Source: Pseudotabrizicola algicola | GTDB lineage: Bacteria; Pseudomonadota; Alphaproteobacteria; Rhodobacterales; Rhodobacteraceae | DNA: 64,000 bases | Direction: 5' to 3' | Assembly (NCBI RefSeq): GCF_010915705.1 | Contig: NZ_JAAIKE010000002.1 | Location: 310,001 to 374,000, forward strand | Shown: positions 9,050-18,039 of the stretch, piece by piece | Position numbering within the stretch: the stretch's first letter is position 1 | Layout: every line of letters starts with the position of its first letter | Notes under the pieces: generated by a model | Databases searched by the model: none | Told to the model about the DNA's origin: nothing | What the model saw: only the letters and a program-made list of their open reading frames with translations | Made by a program: the position numbers and the translations under genes

Positions 9050-9811
9050 TCATCCCCAGACCTGCCACAAAAGCCGGGCCGCCATCAGGGTCGACGTCAC
9101 GACCAGCAAGGGCTTGATCAGCCCCGCCCCCACCCGCATCGCCAGCCGCGCCCCGAGGGCCGCCCCCGCCGTCTGCCCCGCCGCCATCCCCAGCCCCACC
9201 GCCCACCACGTCGCCCCCGAAAAGACGAAGACCAGCAGCGAGCCGAAGTTGGAGGCGAAGTTCAGAAGCTTGGTATGGGCCGTCGCCTTCAGCACCCCAT
9301 ACCCCGCCAGCAGGATGAAGCCGAGCATGAAGAAACTCCCCGTCCCCGGCCCGAAAAACCCGTCATAGGCCGCGATCAGCGGGACGGCGGTAAAAGTGAA
9401 CATCCCCGGCCCCATTCGCTGCACCCTGTCCAGATCGGTCAGCCCCGGCTTGAAGGCAAAGAAGAGCGCCACCGCCACCAGCACGACCGGCATGATCACC
9501 CGCAAGACCTCGGCCGGGATCAGATGCGCCACCAGAGCGCCCCCCGCCCCCGCCAGCAGGCTGACCAGCGCCATCCCCGCCTGATCCTTCAGCCGCACAT
9601 GCCCCGCGCGGGCATAGCTGATCATCGCGGTCCCCGACCCGAAGCAGCCCTGCAGCTTGTTGGTCGCCAGTGCCTCCACCGGATTGGCCCCGGCCAGCAG
9701 CAGCGCCGGCACCGTGATCAACCCGCCGCCCCCCGCGATAGCATCGACAAACCCCGCGAGGAAGGCGGCGAGGATCAGCAGGGCCACAAGATCGGCGGTC
9801 ACTTCAAACAT
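9050..9811 (-). CDS. TauE/SafE-family (TSUP) membrane permease
   Basis: A 253-residue integral membrane protein with about eight hydrophobic helices and the family glycine-rich motifs FVDAIAGGGGLITVPALL near the N-terminus and AYDGFFGPGTGSFFML in the second half. TSUP proteins export or import sulfite, sulfoacetate and similar C1/C2 sulfur anions; the overall form is closest to the YfcA branch. The substrate is not determined by the sequence. The neighbouring SulP gene makes a sulfur-anion role plausible. A strong hairpin (9814-9838) abuts the start codon and there is no obvious ribosome site. Confidence 0.85.
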   Translation of the reverse strand: MFEVTADLVALLILAAFLAGFVDAIAGGGGLITVPALLLAGANPVEALATNKLQGCFGSGTAMISYARAGHVRLKDQAGMALVSLLAGAGGALVAHLIPAEVLRVIMPVVLVAVALFFAFKPGLTDLDRVQRMGPGMFTFTAVPLIAAYDGFFGPGTGSFFMLGFILLAGYGVLKATAHTKLLNFASNFGSLLVFVFSGATWWAVGLGMAAGQTAGAALGARLAMRVGAGLIKPLLVVTSTLMAARLLWQVWG

Positions 9812-9813
9812 TT

Positions 9814-9838
9814 CGGCCCCACAAGCATTGCGGGGCCG
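9814..9838 (-). terminator. Perfect 7-bp hairpin at the end of the galactoside operon
   Basis: CGGCCCC (9832-9838 read on the minus strand) pairs with GGGGCCG (9814-9820) around an 11-base loop. It lies downstream of the GH42 gene on the minus strand and is followed on that strand by AAATG, the start of the TSUP gene, so it may end galactoside transcription or mask the TSUP start. There is no U tract. Confidence 0.45.
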
Positions 9839-9871
9839 TTCTGATCTGACTGCAAAGCGAAGTAAAGGGCG

Positions 9872-11773
9872 CTACAGCGCCACCCAATGCACCCCCGCCG
9901 CCGGAATGGTCACGCCCGCCCATTCCACCGCGACGGGGTTGTAGTTGAACCAGAACCGGTGCGTGTCGCTGTCACGCCGCCGCAATCCTTCGGGCAGCAT
10001 TTCCACCTGCAAACCGGCACGCCCGCAGGCGGCGGTCAGGATACGGTCCAGCGCCGTCTCATCCGGCCAGCCCGCCAGATAGTGCAGCCCCCCTGCCCCG
10101 ATCAGCGCGGCAAAACCATCTTCCGCCCGCTCCAGCACGTCGCCCGAGGTCTCGACCTTCTCGCGCCAGTGCAGCAGATTGCCGCCGCCCACCAAAGGCA
10201 CCGGGACGTCCGGCGGCAGGCTTTCGACCCGCATCACCGTGGCGTCCAGCCCCGGCAGGTTGGGCGGCAGCGGCACCGGCGTCGCAAATTCCACCGTCTT
10301 GGCGTTGCTGCGCGGGCCGATGATGCTCTGCCCCCGATGCGCGGCCAAGGCAGCCAAGAGCGGCTCCGACAGCGTTGCCACCCCCGGCGCAAGCACCAGC
10401 GGATAGGCGGACAGGTCGGCGGTATCGGGCGGCAGGATATCCACGTTCAGCCCAAGACGGCGCAGCCCCTTGTAGATGTGGAACACCAGCCGGAAGTAAT
10501 CGAAATCGCGCCCCTGCGGCTGGGTTTGCCATGCCCATGCCGAGGCATAGTCGAACACCAGACCGACATCGGCCTTGGCAGTGCCTTGATCTGGCAGGCC
10601 CGCCAGTTCCTGCACCACCGTCATCGCCTCATCATGGGCCGGTGCCGGCACCGAGTCGGGGCGCAGCAGACCCGCATGCATCTGCTCTTGCGCGAAAGGG
10701 GCCTGCCGCCAGCGGAAGTAGCACACCGCCTCGGCCCCGTGCGCAAAGGCCTCCCACGCCCAGAGCCGCGCCATGCCGGGCAGCGGGTCGGGGTTATAGG
10801 GCGCCCAGTTCACCGGGCCGGGTTGCTGTTCCATGATCCACCAGCGACCCCGACCGACGGCGCGGTAAAGGTCGTGGTGAAAGGCCTGCAGATCCGGATC
10901 ACCCTGCCGCAGGAAACGGCGCTTATGCTCGGGCGAGGCTTCGAGGCGATCAGAGAGGAAGCCCAGCGGGTAGCTGTCCCACGACGCGATATCAAGGTCC
11001 GCACCCACATCGAAATGGTCAAAATCGGTGATGCGGCCCATGTAGTTATGCGCGATCGGCGCGTCGGAAAACCGCCGGATGATCTCTGTCTGCAGGCGGT
11101 TGAAGCTCACGACCTCGTCGCTGGCAAAGCGGCGGAAGGCCATCACATGGGCGGGGTTCGCCTCTGTCACCGTCAGGTTCGGCAGGCCGATATCATCGAA
11201 ACGGTCATAGTCCATCGACCAGAACACATTCCCCCAAGCGCGGTTCAGCGCGTCGGTGGACTGATAGCGCTGCGCACACCAGTCGCGGAACGCGGCAAGC
11301 GCGGCGGGCGAATAGGACAGCACCGTATCGTGGCAGGCGTATTCGTTGTCGGTCTGCCACGCGGCCACATGGGGGTTGCGGCCATAGCGCTCGGCCATCG
11401 CCTGCACGATCCGCGCACAGTCCCCCCGATAGCCGCGATGCGAGAAATCGTAATGGCGGCGCGAGCCGAAGCCGCGCGGGCGGCCTTGGGCATCCACCGC
11501 CAGCATGTCGGGGTGGCGGTCCAGCATCCAGCGCGGCGGGGTGGCCGTGGGGGTGCCAAGCACCACCTTGAGCCCGTGCCGACCCAGAGTCTCGATCGCG
11601 CGGTCCAGCCAATCCCAGTCATAGCGGCCCGGCACCGGCTCCATCCGCGCCCAGGCAAACTCTCCGATACGCACCCATGTCAGGCCGAGCGCTGCCATGC
11701 GGGCGGCGTCCTCCTCCCACTGTGCCTCGGGCCAATGTTCAGGGTAATAGCAGACGCCAAGGGTGCGCTTCAT
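9872..11773 (-). CDS. GH42 beta-galactosidase
   Basis: A 633-residue glycoside hydrolase family 42 enzyme that hydrolyses terminal beta-galactosides. The start MKRTLGVCYYPEHWPE is typical of the family. The acid/base Glu144 sits in WQTDNEYACH and the nucleophile Glu in WWIMEQQPGPVNW (about residue 306). The (beta/alpha)8 barrel is followed by the trimerisation domain and a small beta domain. No signal peptide is present, so it acts in the cytoplasm on imported sugar. It is the last gene of the ABC transporter-GH36-dgoK-dgoA-lactonase-GH42 operon. A longer open frame adds 25 residues across the spacer and is rejected. Confidence 0.93.
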   Translation of the reverse strand: MKRTLGVCYYPEHWPEAQWEEDAARMAALGLTWVRIGEFAWARMEPVPGRYDWDWLDRAIETLGRHGLKVVLGTPTATPPRWMLDRHPDMLAVDAQGRPRGFGSRRHYDFSHRGYRGDCARIVQAMAERYGRNPHVAAWQTDNEYACHDTVLSYSPAALAAFRDWCAQRYQSTDALNRAWGNVFWSMDYDRFDDIGLPNLTVTEANPAHVMAFRRFASDEVVSFNRLQTEIIRRFSDAPIAHNYMGRITDFDHFDVGADLDIASWDSYPLGFLSDRLEASPEHKRRFLRQGDPDLQAFHHDLYRAVGRGRWWIMEQQPGPVNWAPYNPDPLPGMARLWAWEAFAHGAEAVCYFRWRQAPFAQEQMHAGLLRPDSVPAPAHDEAMTVVQELAGLPDQGTAKADVGLVFDYASAWAWQTQPQGRDFDYFRLVFHIYKGLRRLGLNVDILPPDTADLSAYPLVLAPGVATLSEPLLAALAAHRGQSIIGPRSNAKTVEFATPVPLPPNLPGLDATVMRVESLPPDVPVPLVGGGNLLHWREKVETSGDVLERAEDGFAALIGAGGLHYLAGWPDETALDRILTAACGRAGLQVEMLPEGLRRRDSDTHRFWFNYNPVAVEWAGVTIPAAGVHWVAL

Positions 11774-11795
11774 GAGAGGGGTCCGGGGTTGGGGG

Positions 11796-12626
11796 TCAGA
11801 GCAGGACGCGCGCTTCGGCACGGCCCGTGAAGGGGGTATCGGCCACAAAGGTCTGGCCGTTGGCGGGGTTTGTATCTGTCAGATCGCGCGCCGCCGAGGT
11901 GCAGAACAACTGGCCGAATGCCGCGCCGCCAAAGGCGGGGCAGGTCGTCTGCGGACAGGGGAAATCGTAATGCGCCAGCTTTTCACCCGCGGGCGTGTAA
12001 CCTTCCACACATCCGCGGCCCCAGAAGGCGATCCACAGATTGCCCGCCGCATCGGTGACAGCCCCGTCGGGATACCAACCCTCCGCGGTGAAATCCAACG
12101 CCACCTGCGGCGCGGCACAGGGCCAGCCGTCGGCGTCCAGCGCGACCCGCATCACCTGATGCGTGGGCGTGTCGCTGAAATAGGCGGTGCGGCCATCGGG
12201 GGCAAAGCATTGGGCGTTGGTGACGGTGATGCCACCCCACAACTTGCGCAATTCGCCCTTGTAGAAGCGGTAGAACGCCCCCGCGCCCTTGCCTTCGGCC
12301 TTGGCCATCGTGCCAATCCAGAAGCCCCCCATCGGGTCGGCGCGGCCATCGTTCGACCTGTTGCCACTGATGTCGGACTCGAGCGCGCAAAGGGTTGTCT
12401 CGACCCCGCTGGCAAGACCGAAGCGGAACAGGCGGGTTTCCGAGGCGATCAGCACTTCATCGCGGCTGATCCAACCCGCAGCGCTGACCATTTCGGGAAA
12501 GTCCCACTGGCGCGCGGCCGTATGCAAACGGCAGTTCACAATATCGAACCACAGCAATTCACCGCGTTCGGGATGCCAGAGCGGACCTTCCCCCAGGATG
12601 CAGGGGGTGGCGTTGAAAATGCTCAT
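11796..12626 (-). CDS. SMP-30/gluconolactonase-family sugar lactonase
   Basis: A 276-residue six-bladed beta-propeller lactonase. The metal-binding residues of the family are visible as the GEGPLWHPE Glu, the Asn of [17 protein letters not shown] and the Asp of [15 protein letters not shown]. Enzymes of this family open aldonolactones. Next to dgoK and dgoA the likely substrate is galactonolactone (or arabinonolactone), giving galactonate. The assignment to galactose is contextual. The ATGA overlap with dgoA upstream fixes the start and indicates co-translation. Confidence 0.88.
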   Translation of the reverse strand: MSIFNATPCILGEGPLWHPERGELLWFDIVNCRLHTAARQWDFPEMVSAAGWISRDEVLIASETRLFRFGLASGVETTLCALESDISGNRSNDGRADPMGGFWIGTMAKAEGKGAGAFYRFYKGELRKLWGGITVTNAQCFAPDGRTAYFSDTPTHQVMRVALDADGWPCAAPQVALDFTAEGWYPDGAVTDAAGNLWIAFWGRGCVEGYTPAGEKLAHYDFPCPQTTCPAFGGAAFGQLFCTSAARDLTDTNPANGQTFVADTPFTGRAEARVLL

Positions 12627-13243
12627 GCCGTTGCCTCGTCATATGCGGCCACAATCACGCTGGCGCGGGCGGCAACCTCGGCGGCGCTGAGGCCCGGCGT
12701 GTAGAGTGCGGTGCCGATGCCAAAGCCATTCGCGCCCGCCTTTACCCATTCGGCGAAATTGGACGCCCCCGCACCGCCGACGGCATAGACCTGCGTCGCA
12801 CGCGGCAGGACGGCACGGATGGCCTTCACGCCTTCGGGTCCGATCAGCGACGCGGGAAATATCTTCAGCCCGTCGGCCCCCGCCTTCAGCGCGGCAAAAC
12901 ACTCGGTCGGCGTCATCACCCCCGGCCAGCTGTCCATGCCGCGCGCCTTGGTCGCCGCGATCACCTCGGCATCGCAATTGGGAGACACAATCAGAGTGCC
13001 GCCCGCCGCCTGCACCGCCGCCACATCGGCGGGCGTCAGCACGGTTCCGGCGCCAATCTGCGCCCGTCCGGCCGTGGCCTGCGCCATCGCCGCAATAGAG
13101 GCCAGCGGGTCCGGTGAGTTCAACGGCACCTCGATGCGGGTGATGCCCGCCGCGACCAGCGCCTCGGCCACGGGAACCGCATCGGGCGGGGTGATGCCGC
13201 GCAGAATGGCGATCAGGTTGCGGTGGACCAAGGCAGTTGTCAC
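12623..13243 (-). CDS. dgoA: 2-dehydro-3-deoxy-6-phosphogalactonate aldolase
   Basis: A 206-residue class I KDPG/KDPGal aldolase, cleaving KDPGal to pyruvate and glyceraldehyde-3-phosphate. Visible family features are [10 protein letters not shown], the catalytic Glu region [11 protein letters not shown] (NSP rather than TTP favours the galactonate enzyme), GAGTVLT, SPNCD, and the Schiff-base lysine in [14 protein letters not shown]. The GTG at 13243 overlaps the dgoK stop (GTGA) and has a GGAGA ribosome site, giving the family's length; a longer frame adds 17 unrelated residues. It works directly after DgoK. Confidence 0.92.
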   Translation of the reverse strand: MTTALVHRNLIAILRGITPPDAVPVAEALVAAGITRIEVPLNSPDPLASIAAMAQATAGRAQIGAGTVLTPADVAAVQAAGGTLIVSPNCDAEVIAATKARGMDSWPGVMTPTECFAALKAGADGLKIFPASLIGPEGVKAIRAVLPRATQVYAVGGAGASNFAEWVKAGANGFGIGTALYTPGLSAAEVAARASVIVAAYDEATA

Positions 13244-14139
13244 GCGGTTTTCTCCAACTGGCGGGCAAGGCTGGCAAGCCCCGCAAGCGAACATTCGGTG
13301 GCGGGCAAAAGACGCGCTTCAACGCCTTGGGTGCGCAGGGCGCGGGCATAGCTTTTGCACAAGGCATCCGCCCCGATCAGGGTCACGACCTGCCCCAGCC
13401 AATAGGGCTTGGCGGCGGCAAGCTCGACACCGATCAACAGGCCCGAAAGCCGCGCCCGCGCCCGCGCGGCAGGCAGATCACCGATCAACCCCTCGGCCCG
13501 CAGATTGAACAATTGCGCACCGATCCGGTCAGGCCGCGACAGTGCATCGGCAAGGCCCGCATCAAAGGCGGCATCGTCCCAGCCCTTGCCTGCCATCCCG
13601 TGCCGCAAGACCGACTGTTCCGACAACAGCGCAAACAACTCGCCCGTCAGATAGGTCTGAAAGCTGACCACTTCCCCGGCGCTGATCCGCGCCCATTTCG
13701 AATGGGTGCCGGGCAGGCACATCACACCGTCAAAGGCCGGGTGCAGCGCCAAGGCTCCGGCAATCTGGGTTTCCTCGCCGCGCATCACATCGGCGGGCTT
13801 GGTCTGTTTCAACCCGGGTGCAATATAAACCGCCATCCGCGCATCCTGTACCGGCACGCGCACCAGCCCCGCGCGGTCAAGCGGGGTGCAAGGAACGGTG
13901 CGGTAGGGCGCCTCGAACCACCCCTGACGGCTGCCCGCCATGCCGCAGACGATCACCGGCACAACGCCTCCGCCCAGCCAGGGCGAGACAAGCGCCAGCA
14001 GCGCCGCTTCGAACTGGTCGCGGGCCAGCCGCCCCATCCCGTCATCAGATCTGGCCTCGGCACGGATGCCATCCGGCCCCATCGCCCAGACCCGCAGGTT
14101 GGAGGTGCCCCAATCCACCGCGATCCAGTCTGGCGTCAC
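13240..14139 (-). CDS. dgoK: 2-dehydro-3-deoxygalactonokinase
   Basis: A 299-residue sugar-acid kinase of the ASKHA fold, phosphorylating 2-keto-3-deoxygalactonate to KDPGal. The N-terminal [13 protein letters not shown] phosphate-binding loop, [25 protein letters not shown] and [13 protein letters not shown] are family hallmarks. The GTG at 14139 overlaps the GH36 stop (GTGA) and is preceded by a GGAGAG ribosome site; the longer frame beginning 13 codons earlier lacks support. Together with dgoA it forms the last two steps of the De Ley-Doudoroff galactose pathway. Confidence 0.92.
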   Translation of the reverse strand: MTPDWIAVDWGTSNLRVWAMGPDGIRAEARSDDGMGRLARDQFEAALLALVSPWLGGGVVPVIVCGMAGSRQGWFEAPYRTVPCTPLDRAGLVRVPVQDARMAVYIAPGLKQTKPADVMRGEETQIAGALALHPAFDGVMCLPGTHSKWARISAGEVVSFQTYLTGELFALLSEQSVLRHGMAGKGWDDAAFDAGLADALSRPDRIGAQLFNLRAEGLIGDLPAARARARLSGLLIGVELAAAKPYWLGQVVTLIGADALCKSYARALRTQGVEARLLPATECSLAGLASLARQLEKTA

Positions 14140-16202
14140 AGCCGCTCTCCTTCCACCACCCACATCGTTGCGGGCCAAGCCACCGGCAAAAGCAGCCCCT
14201 GCCCCATCAACGCGAGCCCCGACAGCACCAGCGGGCCATCCTTCAGCGCATTCGGCCCGCGCGACTGCGGCGGCTTGTCGCCCCCGTTGCGCAGCGTGAT
14301 ACGGTAGCGCGCCGCAGGGTCAAGCCCGGTCAGCCGGAGGGGGCGCGGCAATATCTGCACCGTCTGCGCATTCTGCCCCGCGAACAGCACGAAACGCCCC
14401 CCATCGGCCGCCAGTTGCATCTCGGCGGTCACCGTGGGGTCGGAACTGTCAAGCCGCAGGATGGTTCCCGCCATCATCCAGTCACGGTTGGCCTTATACC
14501 ACGCCGTCACATCGCGCAGAACGCCGGCATCGGCGTCGGAAATCTTGCGCGGGTCCATTTCGAAGCCGAAATGACGCTGCGCCGCGACCCATGCGCGGAA
14601 AGAGATGGGCAAGGCGCGGCCCGTGGTATGGCTGTGCAGCGCGCCCACATGGCTGCCCGTCACGCACGAAGGCAGGAACAGCGCCGCATCATGCTGCATC
14701 CGCAGGCGTTCTTCGGCATCGATGCAATCCGACAGCCAGACGCGGTGCGTGCGCGCCAGAATCCCCGCATCAATCCGCCCGCCGCCCGAGGCGCAGCTTT
14801 CAATCTCCACCCCCGGATGCGCCGCGCGCAAACGGTCGAACAGCGCATAGGCTCCGTGGGTCTGCGCCACATCGACCACCGGCAACAGCCGGTTATGATC
14901 CCATTTGATGTAGTCGATGTCATATTCGGACAGGATCGCCGACACCGCATCGAACAAGTAATCGCGCACCTCGGCCCGCGCGAGGTCCAGCACCAACTGG
15001 TTGCGCCCTGTCACCTGATCCACCGGCCCGAGCATCCAGTCGGGGTGCGCGCGGTGCAGGTCTGAATCGGGGTTGACCATCTCGGGTTCAAACCACAGGC
15101 CAAAGGTCATGCCGAGCGAATGCACATGCGCGATCAGCGGATGCAGGCCATCAGGCCATTTGTTGCGATCAATCGTCCAGTCGCCCAGCGATGTGGTGTC
15201 ATCATCGCGCCGCCCGAACCAGCCGTCATCCAGCACGAACCGCTCGGCCCCCAAGGCGGCAGCGCGGTCGGCGATTTCCGACAGGTCGGCAAGCGTGTGC
15301 TTGAAATAGATTGCCTCCCAGCAGTTGTAATGCACCGGGCGCGGGCGTGCGGGGTTGGGCCATTGCACCACACGGTCACGGGTATCCCGTTGGAAAGCCG
15401 CACCAATGCCGTTCAAGCCGCTGGCCGAATGGACAGCTACCAACTCCGCCGATTGAAACCGCCGCCCCGCTTGCGTTTCTGCCCCTTGGGCCGCGCCGAA
15501 CTGCACTTGACGGCGGCCATCCGGCAATTCCTCGGCCAGCATCCGGTGCCCGCCGGACCATGCATAATGCAGCGCATAGGCCGTGCCTTGCGTATTGGTG
15601 CAGCCATATTCCGGCAGGATCACATAAGGCGGATGTTCATGCCCCGACCGGCCGGTGCGCGCTTCGCGCATGCGGATGCCCGGCGTCCACGCCACATGGT
15701 TCAAATGAAACTCGCGCACCCAGCGGCCATGCAAGTCGATCATGTAATCCGCCGCCTGCGGCGCGGGCAACACCGGTGCCGCCAGCCATGTGACGCGGAT
15801 ATCTCGCTCTGCCTCCAGCACCGTCTGCAGGGTGAAGACGCCCGTTGGCTGTGCGGTGATGTGGTGCGTCAGCACCATCCCCGCCGCCTCGGAGACCAGC
15901 GTCAGCCTCTCGGCGGCCAGATCGGCCCGCGCGAAGCGGAACACAGGATGCAGCGGCGTGCCATCTGCCTCGGCGCAGATCAACCCCGGCTGGCCCGGAA
16001 AGGCGCGCCCCGACTCCGGCGTCAGCGTCAGGGCGGGCAGCGCGTCGATCATGCCGCCCGTCAGGTCTTGCCGCGTGCTGGCGGCCAGTTCGGCAAGATC
16101 CTCACCATCCGTCAGGCGCGCGCCCCAGTAGATCACTGCGGGCAACCCGCCATCCGAGGTCAGGGCCAGCGTTTGCCCACCCGCATCAAGCCGCCATTGC
16201 AT
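14136..16202 (-). CDS. GH36 alpha-galactosidase
   Basis: A 688-residue glycoside hydrolase family 36 enzyme. An N-terminal beta-supersandwich domain (to about 320) precedes the barrel, where RFVLDDGWFGRRDDD, LGDWTIDRNKWPDGL, GLWFEPEMVNPDSDL, the nucleophile Asp in YIKWDHNR and the acid/base Asp in VWLSDCIDAEERLR are all present. It releases terminal alpha-galactose from raffinose-family or melibiose-like sugars. No signal peptide, so substrates are imported intact. The ATG at 16202 overlaps the permease stop (TGATG). An apparent 139-residue N-terminal extension is the shadow of the permease gene. Confidence 0.94.
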   Translation of the reverse strand: MQWRLDAGGQTLALTSDGGLPAVIYWGARLTDGEDLAELAASTRQDLTGGMIDALPALTLTPESGRAFPGQPGLICAEADGTPLHPVFRFARADLAAERLTLVSEAAGMVLTHHITAQPTGVFTLQTVLEAERDIRVTWLAAPVLPAPQAADYMIDLHGRWVREFHLNHVAWTPGIRMREARTGRSGHEHPPYVILPEYGCTNTQGTAYALHYAWSGGHRMLAEELPDGRRQVQFGAAQGAETQAGRRFQSAELVAVHSASGLNGIGAAFQRDTRDRVVQWPNPARPRPVHYNCWEAIYFKHTLADLSEIADRAAALGAERFVLDDGWFGRRDDDTTSLGDWTIDRNKWPDGLHPLIAHVHSLGMTFGLWFEPEMVNPDSDLHRAHPDWMLGPVDQVTGRNQLVLDLARAEVRDYLFDAVSAILSEYDIDYIKWDHNRLLPVVDVAQTHGAYALFDRLRAAHPGVEIESCASGGGRIDAGILARTHRVWLSDCIDAEERLRMQHDAALFLPSCVTGSHVGALHSHTTGRALPISFRAWVAAQRHFGFEMDPRKISDADAGVLRDVTAWYKANRDWMMAGTILRLDSSDPTVTAEMQLAADGGRFVLFAGQNAQTVQILPRPLRLTGLDPAARYRITLRNGGDKPPQSRGPNALKDGPLVLSGLALMGQGLLLPVAWPATMWVVEGERL

Positions 16203-17047
16203 CACTTCACCGCCCCAAGCGTCAGCCCGGCAATGAAGTGCCGCTGCATCAGGAAAAACATCAGCACCGGCGGCAAGGCGGCCAGAATGGACCCCGCCGA
16301 TACCAGATGCCATTGCGCGATCCACTGCCCGTTGAGCGAGGACAGGCCCGCTGTCACCGGCTGGGTCGAGGCATTTGTGGTCAGCACCGTGGCCCAGAAA
16401 AAGTCGTTCCAGATGAAGGTGAACACCAGAACCGACAGCGCCGCAATCGCAGGCCGCATCAGCGGGATCACGATGAACCAGAAAATCCGCCATTCCGCCA
16501 CGCCTTCCACCCGCGCGGCCTCGATCAACTCGAACGGCAGCGACTTGATGAAATTGCGCATGAACAGCGTGCAGAACCCGGTCTGGAATGCGATGTGGAA
16601 CAGCGCCAGCCCGTACCATGTGTTATACATGCCCAGCGAAAGCGTCAGGTCACGCACCGGCACCATCAGGATCTGGAACGGCACGAAATTGCCCGCGACG
16701 AACATGAAGAACAGGATCAGGTTCGACGGAAAGCGGTAGATCGCCAAGGCAAAGCCCGTCAGGCACGACAGGGTGATCGCGCCGATCACCGTGGGGATCG
16801 TCACCCAGAACGAATTCAGCATGTACTGCAGCATCGGCGTGTTCTGAAAGACCAGCGCGTAATTCTCGAAGGCAAGCGCCGAGGGCAGGCCAAAATAATT
16901 GCCCTGCGCCAGATCGGACGCGGGCCGCACCGAAGTCAGCGCCACACCCAGAAGCGGCAGCAGCCACAGGATCAGCGCGACGGGGACCGCGATTTTGTAA
17001 AGCGTCTGGCTAGCGCCGGAAAGCTGGGTGATCGGACGGGGAAACAT
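16202..17047 (-). CDS. Sugar ABC transporter permease (MalG/UgpE type)
   Basis: A 281-residue inner-membrane permease with six hydrophobic segments and the EAA loop (EAARVEGVAEWRIFWFIVIPLMRP) that contacts the ATPase. It is the second permease of a CUT1 carbohydrate importer, three bases after the first. The partner binding protein is upstream on the same strand and the ATPase is on the opposite strand at 20177. The substrate is inferred from context as an alpha- or beta-galactoside. Confidence 0.92.
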   Translation of the reverse strand: MFPRPITQLSGASQTLYKIAVPVALILWLLPLLGVALTSVRPASDLAQGNYFGLPSALAFENYALVFQNTPMLQYMLNSFWVTIPTVIGAITLSCLTGFALAIYRFPSNLILFFMFVAGNFVPFQILMVPVRDLTLSLGMYNTWYGLALFHIAFQTGFCTLFMRNFIKSLPFELIEAARVEGVAEWRIFWFIVIPLMRPAIAALSVLVFTFIWNDFFWATVLTTNASTQPVTAGLSSLNGQWIAQWHLVSAGSILAALPPVLMFFLMQRHFIAGLTLGAVK

Positions 17048-17050
17048 CGG

Positions 17051-17938
17051 TCAACGCTCCGTTTCGTCGCGCCACATCTTCCAGATGAAGCCCGAGATGA
17101 ATAGCATCATGATGGCGAAGAGAACGACGGCAATGGCCGCGCCATAGCCCATACGGTAGCCGTATTCCGACAGCGCCTGTTCATACATGTAGAAGGACAG
17201 CACGCGGCTGGACCCGAACGGCCCGCCATTCGTCATGATCGACACAAGGTCAAAGCTGCGCAGCGCGCCGATCACCGTCACCACAACGGCGATAAAGGTC
17301 GCGGGGCGCAATTGCGGCAGGATCACATACCACAGCATCTGCCAGCCCTTCGCGCCATCCAGCCGCGCGGCCTCGACCTGATCGGGGGCCACGTTGTTCA
17401 GGCCCGTCAGATACAGGATCATCACATAGGCGATCTGCGGCCAAAGCCCGGCGGCAATGATGCCATAGGTCACATAACGGTCATCCGCCAGAATCGCGGT
17501 GCCCGATCCGGTCACCCATTCCAGAAGGTTGTAGAACAAGCCGAAATTGGGGGCGTAGAACCACGAAAACATGAGGCCGACCACGACCTGCGAAATCACG
17601 AAAGGAAAGAAGAACAGCGACTTGTAGAGCCGCATCCCGCTGATCGTCTGGTTCAGGAAAATCGCGATCATCAATCCCGCAGGGACGGCCAGCATATACA
17701 GGACCAGCCAGATCACATTGTTCTTGAGCGAGATATAGAAGGCGTCGTCATCAATCAGTTCGACGTAATTCGCCGTGCCGATCCAGCGCGCGTCGCCCAG
17801 ACCGTCCCAGTCATAAAAGCTGACCCAGATCGACTGGAAGATCGGAATGATGACATAAAGGAGAAACATGGCCAGACCGGGGGCCATGAACAGCCAAGGC
17901 GCAAGCCTGCGCTGGTTTGCTTTCCAAAATGCGGACAT
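17051..17938 (-). CDS. Sugar ABC transporter permease (MalF/UgpA type)
   Basis: A 295-residue permease with a positive-inside N-terminus, six hydrophobic segments and the EAA loop (VEAARLDGAKGWQMLWYVILPQLRP). It pairs with the downstream permease in a CUT1 importer. It is separated from the binding-protein gene by about 100 bases holding two hairpins, so it is probably expressed at a lower level than the binding protein. The ATG at 17938 has only a weak ribosome site. Confidence 0.92.
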   Translation of the reverse strand: MSAFWKANQRRLAPWLFMAPGLAMFLLYVIIPIFQSIWVSFYDWDGLGDARWIGTANYVELIDDDAFYISLKNNVIWLVLYMLAVPAGLMIAIFLNQTISGMRLYKSLFFFPFVISQVVVGLMFSWFYAPNFGLFYNLLEWVTGSGTAILADDRYVTYGIIAAGLWPQIAYVMILYLTGLNNVAPDQVEAARLDGAKGWQMLWYVILPQLRPATFIAVVVTVIGALRSFDLVSIMTNGGPFGSSRVLSFYMYEQALSEYGYRMGYGAAIAVVLFAIMMLFISGFIWKMWRDETER

Positions 17939-17973
17939 GCGGCGCCCTTGATCTACACAAAAGGGGAAAAAGG

Positions 17974-17995
17974 CCCCGGCGATCCGCCGCCGGGG
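17974..17995 (-). terminator. Hairpin plus T-rich tail between binding protein and permeases
   Basis: A perfect eight-base-pair stem (CCCCGGCG with CGCCGGGG) and a six-base loop. On the minus strand it is followed by CCTTTTTCCCCTTTT, close to a Rho-independent terminator. It probably attenuates transcription after the solute-binding protein gene, a common arrangement giving excess binding protein. Confidence 0.65.
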
Positions 17996-18004
17996 TCAAG
18001 GTCT

Positions 18005-18029
18005 GGGGCGGCCGCTATGCCGCCGCCCC
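18005..18029 (-). repeat. Second hairpin after the binding-protein gene
   Basis: GGGGCGGC pairs with GCCGCCCC around a nine-base loop, ten bases after the binding-protein stop codon and just before the terminator-like hairpin. It may protect the 3' end of the binding-protein message from exonucleases, as REP-type stem-loops do. This role is an inference. Confidence 0.5.
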
Positions 18030-18039
18030 GATCCGGCGC

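Noticed and set aside
9887-11830. Plus-strand frame of 647 codons opposite the GH42 gene
   Set aside because: Antisense shadow; Arg/His/Gln-rich composition without domains.
16203-16619. N-terminal extension of the GH36 gene
   Set aside because: It lies wholly inside the permease gene in another frame and has no alpha-galactosidase similarity; the TGATG start at 16202 is clear.
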